Below are positions 19,199-28,024 of a stretch of 64,000 nucleotides of DNA, in pieces (within the stretch, counting starts at the first letter, position 1; each line of letters begins with the position of its first letter). A program made the translations under genes and the position numbers. The notes beneath the pieces are model-generated. The model searched no databases, had not been told where the DNA came from, and saw only the letters and a program-made list of their open reading frames with translations. Source of the DNA: Glycomyces terrestris (GTDB lineage Bacteria > Actinomycetota > Actinomycetes > Mycobacteriales > Micromonosporaceae); contig NZ_RSEB01000001.1 in assembly GCF_003933745.1 (NCBI RefSeq), positions 1,106,649 through 1,170,648 of the forward strand, read 5' to 3'.

Positions 19199-19474
19199 TT
19201 AGGCGTTGTCGCGGATGCCGAGGCGCTCGATGAGGCCGCGGTAGCGCGTGATGTCTTCCTTCTTCAGGTACTTGAGCAGGCGGCGGCGCTGACCGACCAG
19301 CAGCAGCAGGCCACGACGCGAGTGGTGGTCGTGCTTGTGCGTCTGGACGTGAGCGGTCAGCTCCTTGATGCGGTGGGTCAGGATCGCCACCTGCACGTCG
19401 GTCGAGCCGGAGTCGCCCTCGTGGGTGGCGTACTCCTTGATGATCTCGGCCTTCTTCGCAGCGTCGAGCGCCAT
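19199..19474 (-). CDS. rpsO: 30S ribosomal protein S15
   Basis: A 91-aa protein, slightly longer than the usual 89, with the S15 helix signature ([14 protein letters not shown] and [21 protein letters not shown]). It binds 16S rRNA near helices 20-22 and helps assemble the platform. It lies between ribF and pnp as in most bacteria and ends in its own hairpin. Confidence 0.97.
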   Translation of the reverse strand: MALDAAKKAEIIKEYATHEGDSGSTDVQVAILTHRIKELTAHVQTHKHDHHSRRGLLLLVGQRRRLLKYLKKEDITRYRGLIERLGIRDNA

Positions 19475-19595
19475 GGTCGAACACCCTTTCGTTTGATGTC
19501 AGGCCAGTCCGCGGTGTCGTGCAGGCTGGTCAGTGTGCGAACGCACGAGTCGGGAATGCCCGAGTCGTGGATTCACGACCAGGGTAACAGGGGCG

Positions 19596-20525
19596 TTAGT
19601 CCAGCTCCAAGGCCCGGCGGGTGTCTGCGACGTCCGTCTCGATCTGCTTGATGAGCGGCTCCAGGCCCGAGAAGGCGACCTGGCCGCGCAGGCGGGCGGT
19701 GAAGTCGAGGCGCACGTGCTCGCCGTAGAGGTCGCCGTCGAAGTCGAGGAGGTACGCCTCCACGGTGCGCTCGGAGCCCTCGAAGGTCGGGTTGGTCCCG
19801 ACGCTGATCGCGGCCGGGTGGCGCAGCGAGTCGCGGTAGAACCAGCCCGCGTAGACGCCGTCGGCGGGGATCGCCATGCCGGCGGGGACGTCGAGGTTCG
19901 CGGTCGGGAAGCCCAGGGCCGTGCCGCCGCGGCCGGCGCCGTGGACGACGATGCCCTCGACGCCGAAGTCGCGGCCGAGGACCTCGGCCGCGCCGGCCAC
20001 GTCGCCCTCGGCGACGAGCCGGCGCACGCGCGTCGAGGAGTACGCCTCGGTGTCGGCGGTGAGAGTCTGCGGCAGGACCTCGAAGCCGAACTCGGCGCCG
20101 AGCTCCGCGAGCTTCGCGACGTCGCCGGCGGCCTTGTGGCCGAAGCGGAAGTTCTCCCCCACGACCACGGCCTTGGCGTGCAGGGCGCCGACGAGGAGGT
20201 GGCGCACGAAGTAGTCGGGGCTCAGCTGCGAGAGCTCCTTCGTGAAGGGCAGCACGCAGACCGCGTCGACGCCGAGCGCGCCGAGGAGCTCGACCCGGCG
20301 CTCCACCGAGGCGAGCTGGGCGGGGACCGCGTGCGGCGCGACCACGGCCGTCGGGTGCGGGTCGAAGGTGACGACGACGCAGCGGGCGTCGCGCTCGGCG
20401 GCGGCCTTCGCAGCCGTGCGCACGAGCGCGGCGTGGCCGCGGTGCACGCCGTCGAACACGCCGACGGCCACGACGGATGCGGGCCAGCCCTCGGGAGTCG
20501 CGTCTATTCCACGCCAGGTTTCCAC
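19596..20525 (-). CDS. ribF: Bifunctional riboflavin kinase / FAD synthetase
   Basis: Converts riboflavin to FMN and FAD. The 309-aa product has the N-terminal nucleotidyltransferase motif GVFDGVHRGH (22-31) with VTFDPHP further on, and the C-terminal flavokinase domain with GFPTANL near residue 200. Length is typical. It is the last member of the conserved block here: the truB/rbfA/nusA genes that usually lie on its upstream side are absent and accessory genes begin. FAD from RibF is needed by ThyX nearby. Confidence 0.95.
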   Translation of the reverse strand: METWRGIDATPEGWPASVVAVGVFDGVHRGHAALVRTAAKAAAERDARCVVVTFDPHPTAVVAPHAVPAQLASVERRVELLGALGVDAVCVLPFTKELSQLSPDYFVRHLLVGALHAKAVVVGENFRFGHKAAGDVAKLAELGAEFGFEVLPQTLTADTEAYSSTRVRRLVAEGDVAGAAEVLGRDFGVEGIVVHGAGRGGTALGFPTANLDVPAGMAIPADGVYAGWFYRDSLRHPAAISVGTNPTFEGSERTVEAYLLDFDGDLYGEHVRLDFTARLRGQVAFSGLEPLIKQIETDVADTRRALELD

Positions 20526-20584
20526 GTGGACGATCTTCTCACTGCCCGGCGGCGGCGGCCATCCGGACGCGATCGCAGTGAGGA

Positions 20585-20824
20585 CTACAGCATCATCGAC
20601 GAGTCGGCGTTGCCGCCCGAGGCGAAGATCAGCAGCATGAGGACGCCGACGGCGACCAGCAGCAGGATTCCCAGCAGGAGCCAGGCGTTGCCCGCGAGTT
20701 CGGGCTGGCGGGGCTGCTCCTCCGCGAGGACCTGGGGTTCGTCGTGGTGGGCCTCCGGGACCGCCTGCTCGGCGAGCGTGTGGCGGAACTCCTCCGGAAG
20801 ATCACTTGCCGCGTACGAGCTCAT
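20585..20824 (-). CDS. Small single-pass membrane protein
   Basis: A 79-aa protein from ATG 20824, preceded by AGGAGAAAG. The first 45 residues are acidic and hydrophilic; one TM helix follows (about 47-67, Leu/Val-rich), then a short Gly/Asn/Ser tail. No recognised family. The tail-anchored layout could suit a membrane adaptor, but nothing in the context indicates a role. Confidence 0.6.
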   Translation of the reverse strand: MSSYAASDLPEEFRHTLAEQAVPEAHHDEPQVLAEEQPRQPELAGNAWLLLGILLLVAVGVLMLLIFASGGNADSSMML

Positions 20825-21057
20825 GGCTTTCTCCTGACGACGAGTTCCGGGTTGCTCCTTCAATTGTCGAGAGACCGTCGGCTATCCGACCGAGGTTTCC
20901 AGGAATCCGCCTGACAACAACGCGATTTCGCCCTGCTGGAAATTACACGGCCGTGACGGCCCTACCTCGCCGAACGTCCTGTACCCGACAGAAGTCTCCC
21001 CCCGTCACATAAGACGTGACATCTTCATGTCCAGGTACGACCGATGGGAGTCCATGG

Positions 21058-22164
21058 ATGAACCGCAAACTCCTCGCGCTGGTGGCCGCCGGCGCCTTCC
21101 TCATGTCCGTCGCCGCCCCGGCGCCCGCCGCCGCGGCGGCGACCGGGTGCACGCGCACCGGCAGCTACACCGTGTGCCGCACGAATCCGGGCGGGGCCGT
21201 CAAGGACCCGGCGATCATCGACGAGATCGTGCGCCAGATCGACGCGACCGGGAAGGGCGACACCGTCCGCGCCGCGGTCTACCAGTGGTCGCTCGACAAG
21301 CCGGTCACGCCGCTCGCCGAGGCGATGGTGGACGCGAAGCGGCGCGGCGTCGACGTGCGGGCCGTGGTGGGGCAGCTCAGCACCAACCCGACCTCGAACA
21401 ACCCGGTGATCAGCAAGCTCAAGGGCGCGGGCATCCCGGTGCGGCAGTGCAAGGGCGCGTGCCTGCCGAACGCCGACGGGGACCGCGAGGGCCCCATGCA
21501 CAACCGGTTCTTCCTCATCGAGCGGGACGGCTCGCCGACGGTCCTGGTGACCAACCAGAGCTTCGTGCGCTTCCACACCACCCAGTCGAACAACCTGCTC
21601 GGCGTCCACGGGGACCGGGGGCTGTTCGACTTCTACTCGTCCTACTGGTCCCGCCTGTACGCCGGGGACTGGGACGGGTGGACCGACAAGAACCGGGGCC
21701 CCACGGGCGACCTGGGCCGGGCGTGGGTGTTCCCGCGCGGGAGCGACCCGGTCGCGCAGCAGCTCGCCGAGATCACCAAGTGCGGCAGCGGGGACCGGGT
21801 CCTGGTGGGGCACGCGAACTTCCAGTCGAAGCGGCCCGCGGTGCGCGCCGAGCTCGACCGCATCCAGGGCCTGGGCTGCCAGGTGCGGGTGGTGGTGCTC
21901 GACGGCGAGACGAGCAGCCCCGGCTGGATCGAGGACCGGCTGGGGTCGTCGAACGTGCGGGTGCACGAGTCGCACCGCAACAAGTTCATCGTGGCCGAGG
22001 CGTACTTCGGGGGCACGCACCGCGCCGTCGTGTGGACCGGCACGCACAACCTGAACGGGAACGCGATGAAGCACGCCGACGACAACCTGCTGCGCGTCGC
22101 GAACCAGGCCGTGGCCGACCTGTACGCGGGCTTCTTCCAGCAGCTGTGGCAGGGCGCCAGATAG
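21058..22164 (+). CDS. Secreted phospholipase D-like protein with altered HKD motifs
   Basis: A 368-aa exported protein with a clear Sec signal (AAAAA cleavage region near 25-29) and two PLD-like halves. The first catalytic-type motif reads H-N-R-F-F-L followed by TNQS; the second reads H-R-N-K-F-I with TGTHNLNGN. Canonical HxK would need Lys in the first and His two residues before Lys in the second, so both are non-canonical. Mature-domain cysteines may form disulfides. The start is the ATG in front of the signal peptide. Phosphodiesterase activity is uncertain. Monocistronic. Confidence 0.8.
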   Translation: MNRKLLALVAAGAFLMSVAAPAPAAAAATGCTRTGSYTVCRTNPGGAVKDPAIIDEIVRQIDATGKGDTVRAAVYQWSLDKPVTPLAEAMVDAKRRGVDVRAVVGQLSTNPTSNNPVISKLKGAGIPVRQCKGACLPNADGDREGPMHNRFFLIERDGSPTVLVTNQSFVRFHTTQSNNLLGVHGDRGLFDFYSSYWSRLYAGDWDGWTDKNRGPTGDLGRAWVFPRGSDPVAQQLAEITKCGSGDRVLVGHANFQSKRPAVRAELDRIQGLGCQVRVVVLDGETSSPGWIEDRLGSSNVRVHESHRNKFIVAEAYFGGTHRAVVWTGTHNLNGNAMKHADDNLLRVANQAVADLYAGFFQQLWQGAR

Positions 22165-22166
22165 CG

Positions 22167-22196
22167 GGAGGGGAGGGGCCGCGGCCCCTCCCCTCC
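22167..22196. terminator. Palindromic bidirectional terminator
   Basis: A perfect 30-bp palindrome of G/A-rich and C/T-rich arms starts right after the PLD-like gene and faces the convergent ABC permease gene. Confidence 0.65.
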
Positions 22197-22209
22197 GATG
22201 CCGAGCGCG

Positions 22210-23184
22210 TCAGCCCTTGACCGAGCCCGCCAGCAGCCCGCGCACGAAGTAGCGCTGGAGCAGCAGGAACACCACGAGCGGCACGACGATGGCGACGAAG
22301 GCCGCGGCCGGGAGCCGCGTCCAACCGAAGCCCCACGTGCCGGCCATGTCGCCGAGGACGGCGGTGAGCGGCCGGGTGGCCTCGCCGCCGCCGAAGGTGC
22401 GGCCGACCAGGAAGTCGTTCCACACCCACAGGAACTGGAAGATCGCGATCGAGGCCAGCGCCGGCGTCACCAGCGGCAGCACGACCTTGCGGAAGATCTG
22501 CGAGTGGCTGGCGCCGTCGATGCGGGCGGCCTCCATGACGTCGCCCGGCAGCTCCCGCATGAAGTTGTGCAGCAGGAAGATCGCCAGCGGCAGGCCGAAG
22601 ATCGAGTGCGCGATCCACACCTGCACGATCGTGTTGACGCCGTCGAGCTCCCAGGCCGGCATGATCGTCACGCTGCCCACGTGCAGGCCCTGGCTGAAGA
22701 AGGACAGCAGCGGGATGAGCGCCATCTGGAGCGGCACCACCTGGAGCGCGAAGATCGCGATGTACAGGAAGTTGCGGCCCTTGAAGTCGATCCAGGAGAG
22801 CGCGTAGGCGGCCATCGCGGCGAACGCGACGGGCACGACCACGCCCGGGATCGTGATGACGACCGTGTTGATCAGGTTGCGGATGAGCCCGCCGCCCTGG
22901 GAGTCCGAGTAGAGGACGTAGTTGTAGGTGTCCAGCGTGAACGTCGGGTTGGTGAACATCGTCCACCAGCCCGAGTCGCGGATGTCGTCCTCGGGCCGGA
23001 AGGACGAGATGAACAGGCCCGCGGTCGGGATCGTCCACAGCACCGCGATGACGAGCGCGGCGATGCTGGCGACCCGGCTGGAGAGGACGCGGCGGAGGCG
23101 CTCGCCGCGGCTCTCGCCGATGCGCGCGACCGGCTGGGCCTCGGCGGCGGGGTCCGGGATGTCGGTGCCGATCGGGACGGTCAT
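22210..23184 (-). CDS. Carbohydrate ABC transporter permease (MalG type)
   Basis: A 324-aa inner-membrane subunit with about 6 TM helices and the EAA loop EAARIDGASHSQIFRKVVLPL that docks the ATPase. It pairs with the MalF-type permease whose stop overlaps its start (ATGA). The operon is binding protein, MalF-type, MalG-type; no ATPase gene is present, so a shared MsiK-type ATPase elsewhere is expected, as known for Streptomyces sugar importers. Confidence 0.92.
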   Translation of the reverse strand: MTVPIGTDIPDPAAEAQPVARIGESRGERLRRVLSSRVASIAALVIAVLWTIPTAGLFISSFRPEDDIRDSGWWTMFTNPTFTLDTYNYVLYSDSQGGGLIRNLINTVVITIPGVVVPVAFAAMAAYALSWIDFKGRNFLYIAIFALQVVPLQMALIPLLSFFSQGLHVGSVTIMPAWELDGVNTIVQVWIAHSIFGLPLAIFLLHNFMRELPGDVMEAARIDGASHSQIFRKVVLPLVTPALASIAIFQFLWVWNDFLVGRTFGGGEATRPLTAVLGDMAGTWGFGWTRLPAAAFVAIVVPLVVFLLLQRYFVRGLLAGSVKG

Positions 23185-24155
23185 CGGGCCTCCAGTTCCT
23201 GGCGGCGCATGTTGCGCACCTGGTAGATGACGACAGGGATGACCAGCGCGAACAGCAGCACGGCCATGGTGGCGCCGCGCCCGTCGTTGCCGAGGCGGAA
23301 CGCCTGGTCCCACATGTTGTGGGCGAGGACGTCGGTGCCGTGGTGGCCGCCGGTCATGGCCCGCACGATGTCGAACAGCTTCAGCGTGGCGATGAAGACC
23401 GTCACGGCCACGACCACGATCGCGGAGCGGATCGAGGGCACCGTGACGTTCCAGAAGATCTCGGAGGGGCTCGCGCCGTCGATGCGGGCGGCCTCCACGA
23501 TCTCGGTCGGGACGCCCTTGAGGGCGGCCGAGAGGACGACGGTGGCGAAGCCGACCTCGATCCAGATGAGGACGACCATGAGCAGGAAGTTGTTCCACGG
23601 CGACTCGTTGAGCCAGTTCACCGGCTGGGCGCCGATCCAGACCAGGAGCTGGTTGAGCAGGCCGATCTGGTCGCCGGAGCCGGTGTACTGGTAGACGAAC
23701 TTCCAGATGATCGAGGCGCCGACGAAGGAGATGCCCATGGGGAGGAAGACGAGCGCCTTGTAGGTGCGCTCGCCGCGGCGGCCGTCGATGAGGACGGCGT
23801 AGACCAGGCCCACGGCCGTCGACAGCAGCGGGACGATGATGATCCACATCGCGGTGTTGACGAGCACTTGCAGGGCGTCGGGGTTGGTGACGGCCCACGA
23901 GTAGTTCTCCAGGCCGACGAACTCGGTGCCGTCGCCGCTGAAGAAGGACATGACGAACGTCCGCACGGCCGGGTAGACCAGGCCGACGAGCAGGAAGACG
24001 ACCGCGGGGGCCAGGAAGACGGCGGCGACCGCGCGGCTGCGGTCGCGGCGCGACGCGAGTTCGGCCAGGCCGTAGAGGGCGAGCAGGATCGCGACGAAGG
24101 CGACCAGCCCGACGGCCAGGAGACCGAACCGGTCGGTGAGGTCGGAGATGTTCAC
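23181..24155 (-). CDS. Carbohydrate ABC transporter permease (MalF type)
   Basis: A 324-aa permease with an N-terminal pair of TM helices, a periplasm-type loop and the EAA motif EAARIDGASPSEIFWNVTVP. It sits second in the operon, 125 nt downstream of the binding-protein gene, with a strong hairpin in between that likely lowers permease expression relative to the binding protein. The substrate is probably an oligosaccharide, judging by the divergent beta-glucosidase. Confidence 0.92.
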   Translation of the reverse strand: MNISDLTDRFGLLAVGLVAFVAILLALYGLAELASRRDRSRAVAAVFLAPAVVFLLVGLVYPAVRTFVMSFFSGDGTEFVGLENYSWAVTNPDALQVLVNTAMWIIIVPLLSTAVGLVYAVLIDGRRGERTYKALVFLPMGISFVGASIIWKFVYQYTGSGDQIGLLNQLLVWIGAQPVNWLNESPWNNFLLMVVLIWIEVGFATVVLSAALKGVPTEIVEAARIDGASPSEIFWNVTVPSIRSAIVVVAVTVFIATLKLFDIVRAMTGGHHGTDVLAHNMWDQAFRLGNDGRGATMAVLLFALVIPVVIYQVRNMRRQELEAR

Positions 24156-24219
24156 GTTGTGCGACTCCAGATTGTGCGTGCCAATGTCCGGCTTGCAAGC
24201 TGCGCCGAGTGGGCTACAG

Positions 24220-24252
24220 GCCGAGCGGGGCCAGGTCCTGGCCCCGCTCGGC
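24220..24252 (-). terminator. Intercistronic hairpin after the sugar-binding protein gene
   Basis: A perfect 15-bp stem with a GTC loop lies 28 nt downstream of the binding-protein stop and upstream of the two permease genes. Such hairpins commonly act as partial terminators or 3' stabilisers so that the binding protein is made in excess. Confidence 0.65.
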
Positions 24253-24280
24253 GTTCGGTGTCAGCTACACGGGCCGGATC

Positions 24281-25612
24281 CTACGGCCAGGAGGCCTCGA
24301 TGTCGTCGGCCATCTGCTGGGAGGTCTTGTCGCCGTCGGCCCACTGGACCATGCCGGTCCAGAAGGAGGAGGCGCCGACCTCGCCCGGCATGAGGTCGGA
24401 GCCGTCGAAGCGGACGGTGACCTCGGGGTCGGTCAGGATCTCGGTCGCGAACACGTTGATCGGCGTGGTGGCGTTGTTCGGGTCCACGCCCTGGCGGGCG
24501 GTGCTCCACGGGCCGGTCTGGAGACGGGCGTTGTGGTAGAGCTCGGAGGCCAGGAACTGGCGCACCATCTCGGTGGACTCGGAGTCGTCGAACGCGGCCA
24601 CGAACTCGCCGCCGACGAGCATCGTGTTGTCGCCCTCGTTGGACTCCGGGAAGCGGAACGCGAACACGTCGCCGGTCTCCGAGACCTCGGTGTCGGCCGG
24701 CCACATGGCGCCGTAGAAGGACGCCTGGCGGTGCATCGCGCAGTTGCCGTCGAGGATCGGGTAACCGGCCTCCTGGAACGGCGTCGAGCTGATGGTGTCG
24801 GTGCCGTTGTAGACGTAGTCCGGGTTCTGGAGGATCGTGCCGGCCTTGTCGATAGCGGTGACGATCTGCGGGTCGTTGAACGGGATCTGGTGGGTCACCC
24901 ACTGGTCGTAGACGTCGGTGCCCTCGCGGAGGACGATGTCCTCGATCCAGTCGGTGCCGGGCCAGCCGGTGGCGCCGCCGGACTCGAAGCCGACGCACCA
25001 CGGGGTGATGCCGTCGGCGGCGATGGTGTCGGACAGCGCGATCAGCTCGTCCCAGGTCTGCGGGACCTCGTAGCCGTTGTCGCTGAAGAACGACGGCGAG
25101 TACCAGATGAAGGACTTCGCGTTCGACGAGTGCGGCGCCGCGTAGAGCGTGCCGTCGATGGTGCCGTAGTTCAGCCAGTCCTCGGTCCAGCCCTCGGTCG
25201 CGAGCGAGGTGACCTCCTCGGAGGCCGGGACGAGGCTGTCGGCGAAGTTGGACATGAGGCCGGGCTGCGGGAACAGCGCGATGTCGGGCGCGTTGCCGCC
25301 GTCCACGCGGACCTTCATGTCGGACTCGAACTCGCCCGAGCCCTCGTACTCGATGACGGCGCCGGTGCAGGACTCGAAGTAGCTCCAGGCCTCCATCATC
25401 TCGTCGGCCTCGGTGTCGCGGATCGAGCCGAGGATCGAGATGGTCTCGCCCTCGAGGTCGCCGTACTGCTCGTAGTTGGCGCAGTCGGTGGCGTCGTCCG
25501 GGACCGCGCCGCGGTCGTCGCCCTCCTCCTCCGGTGCGCCGCACGCGGCCGCGGCGAGCGCGATGGCACTGGCGGCAGCCGCTAGGCAGGAAATACGTCG
25601 GGTCTTGCTCAT
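24281..25612 (-). CDS. Carbohydrate ABC transporter substrate-binding lipoprotein
   Basis: A 443-aa extracytoplasmic solute-binding protein (family 1) with a type II signal and lipobox Cys24 (AAAC). It would capture a sugar and deliver it to the two permeases downstream. The start MSKTRR at 25612 is preceded by a Shine-Dalgarno (GAGAGGGAAA); earlier in-frame codons add 53 residues with no signal character. The divergent GH1 enzyme and LacI/CebR-like operators suggest a beta-glucoside such as cellobiose, but the pocket cannot be read from sequence. Confidence 0.92.
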   Translation of the reverse strand: MSKTRRISCLAAAASAIALAAAACGAPEEEGDDRGAVPDDATDCANYEQYGDLEGETISILGSIRDTEADEMMEAWSYFESCTGAVIEYEGSGEFESDMKVRVDGGNAPDIALFPQPGLMSNFADSLVPASEEVTSLATEGWTEDWLNYGTIDGTLYAAPHSSNAKSFIWYSPSFFSDNGYEVPQTWDELIALSDTIAADGITPWCVGFESGGATGWPGTDWIEDIVLREGTDVYDQWVTHQIPFNDPQIVTAIDKAGTILQNPDYVYNGTDTISSTPFQEAGYPILDGNCAMHRQASFYGAMWPADTEVSETGDVFAFRFPESNEGDNTMLVGGEFVAAFDDSESTEMVRQFLASELYHNARLQTGPWSTARQGVDPNNATTPINVFATEILTDPEVTVRFDGSDLMPGEVGASSFWTGMVQWADGDKTSQQMADDIEASWP

Positions 25613-25683
25613 CGGGGTTTCCCTCTCTTCGCAGGTTTCGTGCGCCCGGCGAGTCCGACTGCCTCCCTGTCCCGACCCGCGAA

Positions 25684-25698
25684 TGGGAAGCGCTCTCA
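25684..25698. promoter_or_regulatory. LacI-family operator-like site 1
   Basis: The core AGCGCT is flanked by GGA and CTC, close to the GAAAGCGCTTTC-type palindrome bound by LacI-family repressors. It lies about 70 nt upstream of the binding-protein start codon. Confidence 0.45.
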
Positions 25699-25842
25699 CG
25701 ACTTCCACCCCAGGTAGGGACTGCCTCACCCGCCGTTGGGGCGACGCTGGCAATGGTGCTCTGGGTAACACTGATTGTCAAGTGTGCATTGCCGAATCGT
25801 TACCGGGTGGGATTGGATCGATATCTGTCCCCACCCAATCGA

Positions 25843-25856
25843 TGGGAGCGATTCCA
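25843..25856. promoter_or_regulatory. CebR-like operator site 2
   Basis: TGGGAGCGATTCCA matches 12 of 14 positions of the Streptomyces CebR consensus TGGGAGCGCTCCCA. It lies about 93 nt upstream of the GH1 start codon. CebR is relieved by cellobiose in Streptomyces. No LacI-family gene is present in this window. Confidence 0.55.
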
Positions 25857-25948
25857 ATGACGTATCATTCCACCGCCCGGCAACTCGTTTCCACAGCGCG
25901 CCGCAATGCCCCCGCACCCGGGAGCGCGGCGGAGAAAGGTGCCATCCG

Positions 25949-27295
25949 ATGACGCAGCTCAGCTTCCCCGACGGATTCCTGTGGGGGACCGCCACGGCCT
26001 CCTACCAGATCGAGGGCGCGGCGAACGAGGACGGCCGGGGCCCGTCCATCTGGGACGTGTTCTCCGCGACGCCCGGCAAGACCTGGCGCGGCCAGTCGGG
26101 CGCCGTGGCGTGCGACCACTACCACCGGGTCGACGAGGACGTGGCGCTCATGGCCTCCCTCGGCGTCGACACCTACCGCTTCTCCATCGCGTGGCCGCGC
26201 ATCCAGCCCGACGGCTCGGGCCCGGCCAACCCCGCCGGCCTCGACTTCTACGACCGGCTCGTGGACAAGCTCATCGCGGCCGGGATCAAGCCGATGCCGA
26301 CGCTCTACCACTGGGACCTGCCGCAGAGCCTCGAGGACCGCGGCGGCTGGCCCGTGCGCGACACCGCCGAGCGCTTCGGCGAGTACGCCGCGATCGTCGG
26401 CGCGCGCCTGGCCGACCGCGTCCACACCTGGTGGACCCTGAACGAGCCGTGGTGCTCCGCCTACCTGGGCTACGGCAACGGCCACCACGCGCCGGGCCGC
26501 ACCGAGCCGGCCGCCGCGCTCGCGGCCGTGCACCACCTGAACCTGGGCCACGGCCTGGCCGTGCAGGCGCTGCGCGCGGCCGGGGCCGACCAGGTCTCGA
26601 TCGTGCTCAATCCGACCCAGGTCCGGGGCGAGGAGGAGGCCATGCGGGTCGTCGACGGCATCGCCAACCGCGTCTTCTTCGACCCGATCCTGCGCGGCGA
26701 GTACCCCGCCGACGTCATGGAGCGCACCGCGCACCACACCGACTGGTCCTTCGTGCGGGAGGGCGACCTCGCGGCGATCAGCCAGCCGATCGACCTGCTC
26801 GGCGTCAACTACTACAGCCCGACCTGGGTGCGGGCCAAGGCCGGCGAGCCCGAGAGCCCGGTCGGCCCGGGCACGGTGGACGTCGAGACGTACACGCCCG
26901 AGGGCCTCGAGTTCACCGACATGGGCTGGGCGATCGACGCGACCGGCCTGACCGACCTGCTGGTGCGCATCCACAAGGACTACGGCATCGCCACGATGGT
27001 CACCGAGAACGGCGCGGCGTACCCGACCGGGCCGGGCGAGGACGGCGAGGTCGACGACGTCGAGCGCGTCGCCTACCTGCGCTCGCACATCGCGGCGGTC
27101 CACGACGCGATCGGGGCCGGCGCCGACGTGCGCGGCTACACCGCCTGGTCGCTCATGGACAACTTCGAGTGGGCCTTCGGCTACGACAAGCGCTTCGGCA
27201 TCGTGCACGTCGACTACGCCACCCAGAAGCGCACGCCCAAGGCGAGCGCGAAGTTCTACTCCCAGGTCATCGCCGCCAACGGCCTCGACCGGTAG
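25949..27295 (+). CDS. GH1 beta-glucosidase
   Basis: Cytoplasmic retaining beta-glucosidase that would hydrolyse imported cellobiose or aryl beta-glucosides. The 448-aa TIM-barrel protein has the acid/base Glu E166 in TLNEP and the nucleophile E353 in TENG, plus the N-terminal signature [15 protein letters not shown]. The ATG at 25949 has GAGAAAGG upstream. Divergent from the sugar ABC operon with a shared control region, resembling cebEFG-bglC of Streptomyces except that the enzyme is divergent and the regulator gene is missing. Confidence 0.95.
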   Translation: MTQLSFPDGFLWGTATASYQIEGAANEDGRGPSIWDVFSATPGKTWRGQSGAVACDHYHRVDEDVALMASLGVDTYRFSIAWPRIQPDGSGPANPAGLDFYDRLVDKLIAAGIKPMPTLYHWDLPQSLEDRGGWPVRDTAERFGEYAAIVGARLADRVHTWWTLNEPWCSAYLGYGNGHHAPGRTEPAAALAAVHHLNLGHGLAVQALRAAGADQVSIVLNPTQVRGEEEAMRVVDGIANRVFFDPILRGEYPADVMERTAHHTDWSFVREGDLAAISQPIDLLGVNYYSPTWVRAKAGEPESPVGPGTVDVETYTPEGLEFTDMGWAIDATGLTDLLVRIHKDYGIATMVTENGAAYPTGPGEDGEVDDVERVAYLRSHIAAVHDAIGAGADVRGYTAWSLMDNFEWAFGYDKRFGIVHVDYATQKRTPKASAKFYSQVIAANGLDR

Positions 27296-27865
27296 TCACA
27301 CGAGGGCGCCCCGGAGCGCTCGGATCTCGTGCTCCGGGTCGTCGGCGCGCATGACGGCGCCCATGACCGCGACCCCCGCCGCGCCCGCCTCCCGCGCGGC
27401 GAGGGCCCGGTCGGGGCCGTCGACGCCGCCGAGCGCGTACACCGGGACCGGGCTCGCCGCGCAGACCTCCGCAAGCGCGGCGGGCCCGACCGCCGGCCCG
27501 TAGCCGGGCTTCGACGCGCTCGCCCAGACCGGCGAGTACGTGCAGTAGTCCAGGTCGGGGTCGATCGGCTCGCCGGCGTGGACGGAGCGGCCGACGAGCA
27601 CCGGCCGCGGGTCGGGCACGGGCCGGGACGCGGACAGGTGCGCCGCGGCGACCGGGCCCTCCGGGTCGGCGACGAGGACGACGCCCCCGGCCTCGGCCAC
27701 CATGATGCCGATGCCGGCGGCGAGCCGGTGCCGCTCCTCCCACGGGAGGTCCTTGTCGCGCAGGACGAGCGCGAAGGGCCCGCCGCGCAGCGCGAGCGCG
27801 ACCTGGTCGTGGAGCGGGCGCGGGCACGCGTGCCGGTCGGTGACGACGATGAGGCGGTGCTGCAT
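27296..27865 (-). CDS. ThiE/TenI-like thiamine phosphate synthase family protein
   Basis: A 189-aa TIM-barrel protein of the ThiE/TenI family with VTDRH near the N-terminus, LRDKD (the pyrophosphate-binding region of ThiE), a GRSVH segment and the C-terminal YALGGVDG phosphate loop. ThiE joins the thiazole and pyrimidine phosphates to thiamine phosphate; TenI only aromatises the thiazole. It is somewhat shorter than ThiE and no other thi gene is near, so which role applies is open. Convergent with GH1; its TAGGTT -10 suggests a leaderless mRNA. Confidence 0.75.
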   Translation of the reverse strand: MQHRLIVVTDRHACPRPLHDQVALALRGGPFALVLRDKDLPWEERHRLAAGIGIMVAEAGGVVLVADPEGPVAAAHLSASRPVPDPRPVLVGRSVHAGEPIDPDLDYCTYSPVWASASKPGYGPAVGPAALAEVCAASPVPVYALGGVDGPDRALAAREAGAAGVAVMGAVMRADDPEHEIRALRGALV

Positions 27866-27872
27866 ACCCCCG

Positions 27873-27878
27873 AACCTA
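27873..27878 (-). promoter_or_regulatory. -10 hexamer of ThiE-like gene, leaderless promoter
   Basis: TAGGTT on the minus strand precedes the ATG by 7 nt. The G run between them is too close to the start for a normal ribosome binding site. No TPP riboswitch-like sequence is seen upstream. Confidence 0.45.
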
Positions 27879-28024
27879 CGCCCCGAACGGGAGTGCGCCC
27901 GAGTTCCGCGTGTTCCCGGTGGGATTCGCGTCCGTCTCGTCGGTGCTGGGGCGGTTTAACACTTGTGTATCGGTCCATGGGCCGAACTTGCGTAATTCAC
28001 GACACAGGTGCGAAACTTCAGGGG

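Larger units (their letters stand above)
25613..25948. other. Divergent control region of sugar importer and GH1 gene
   Basis: These 336 bases hold no credible gene. They contain two LacI-family-like operators (25684-25698 and 25843-25856), one near each transcription unit, and AT-richer stretches around 25765-25835 that are likely promoter elements. The GH1 Shine-Dalgarno (GAGAAAGG) is at the right edge. Confidence 0.6.

Noticed and set aside
19488..20525. FMN riboswitch before ribF
   Set aside because: The upstream sequence of ribF lacks the conserved RFN element; ribF in actinobacteria is normally not FMN-riboswitch controlled.
27866..28024. TPP riboswitch before the ThiE-like gene
   Set aside because: No THI-box consensus (CUGAGA, ACCUGAUC) was found and the -10 sits 7 nt from the start codon, leaving no room for a leader.
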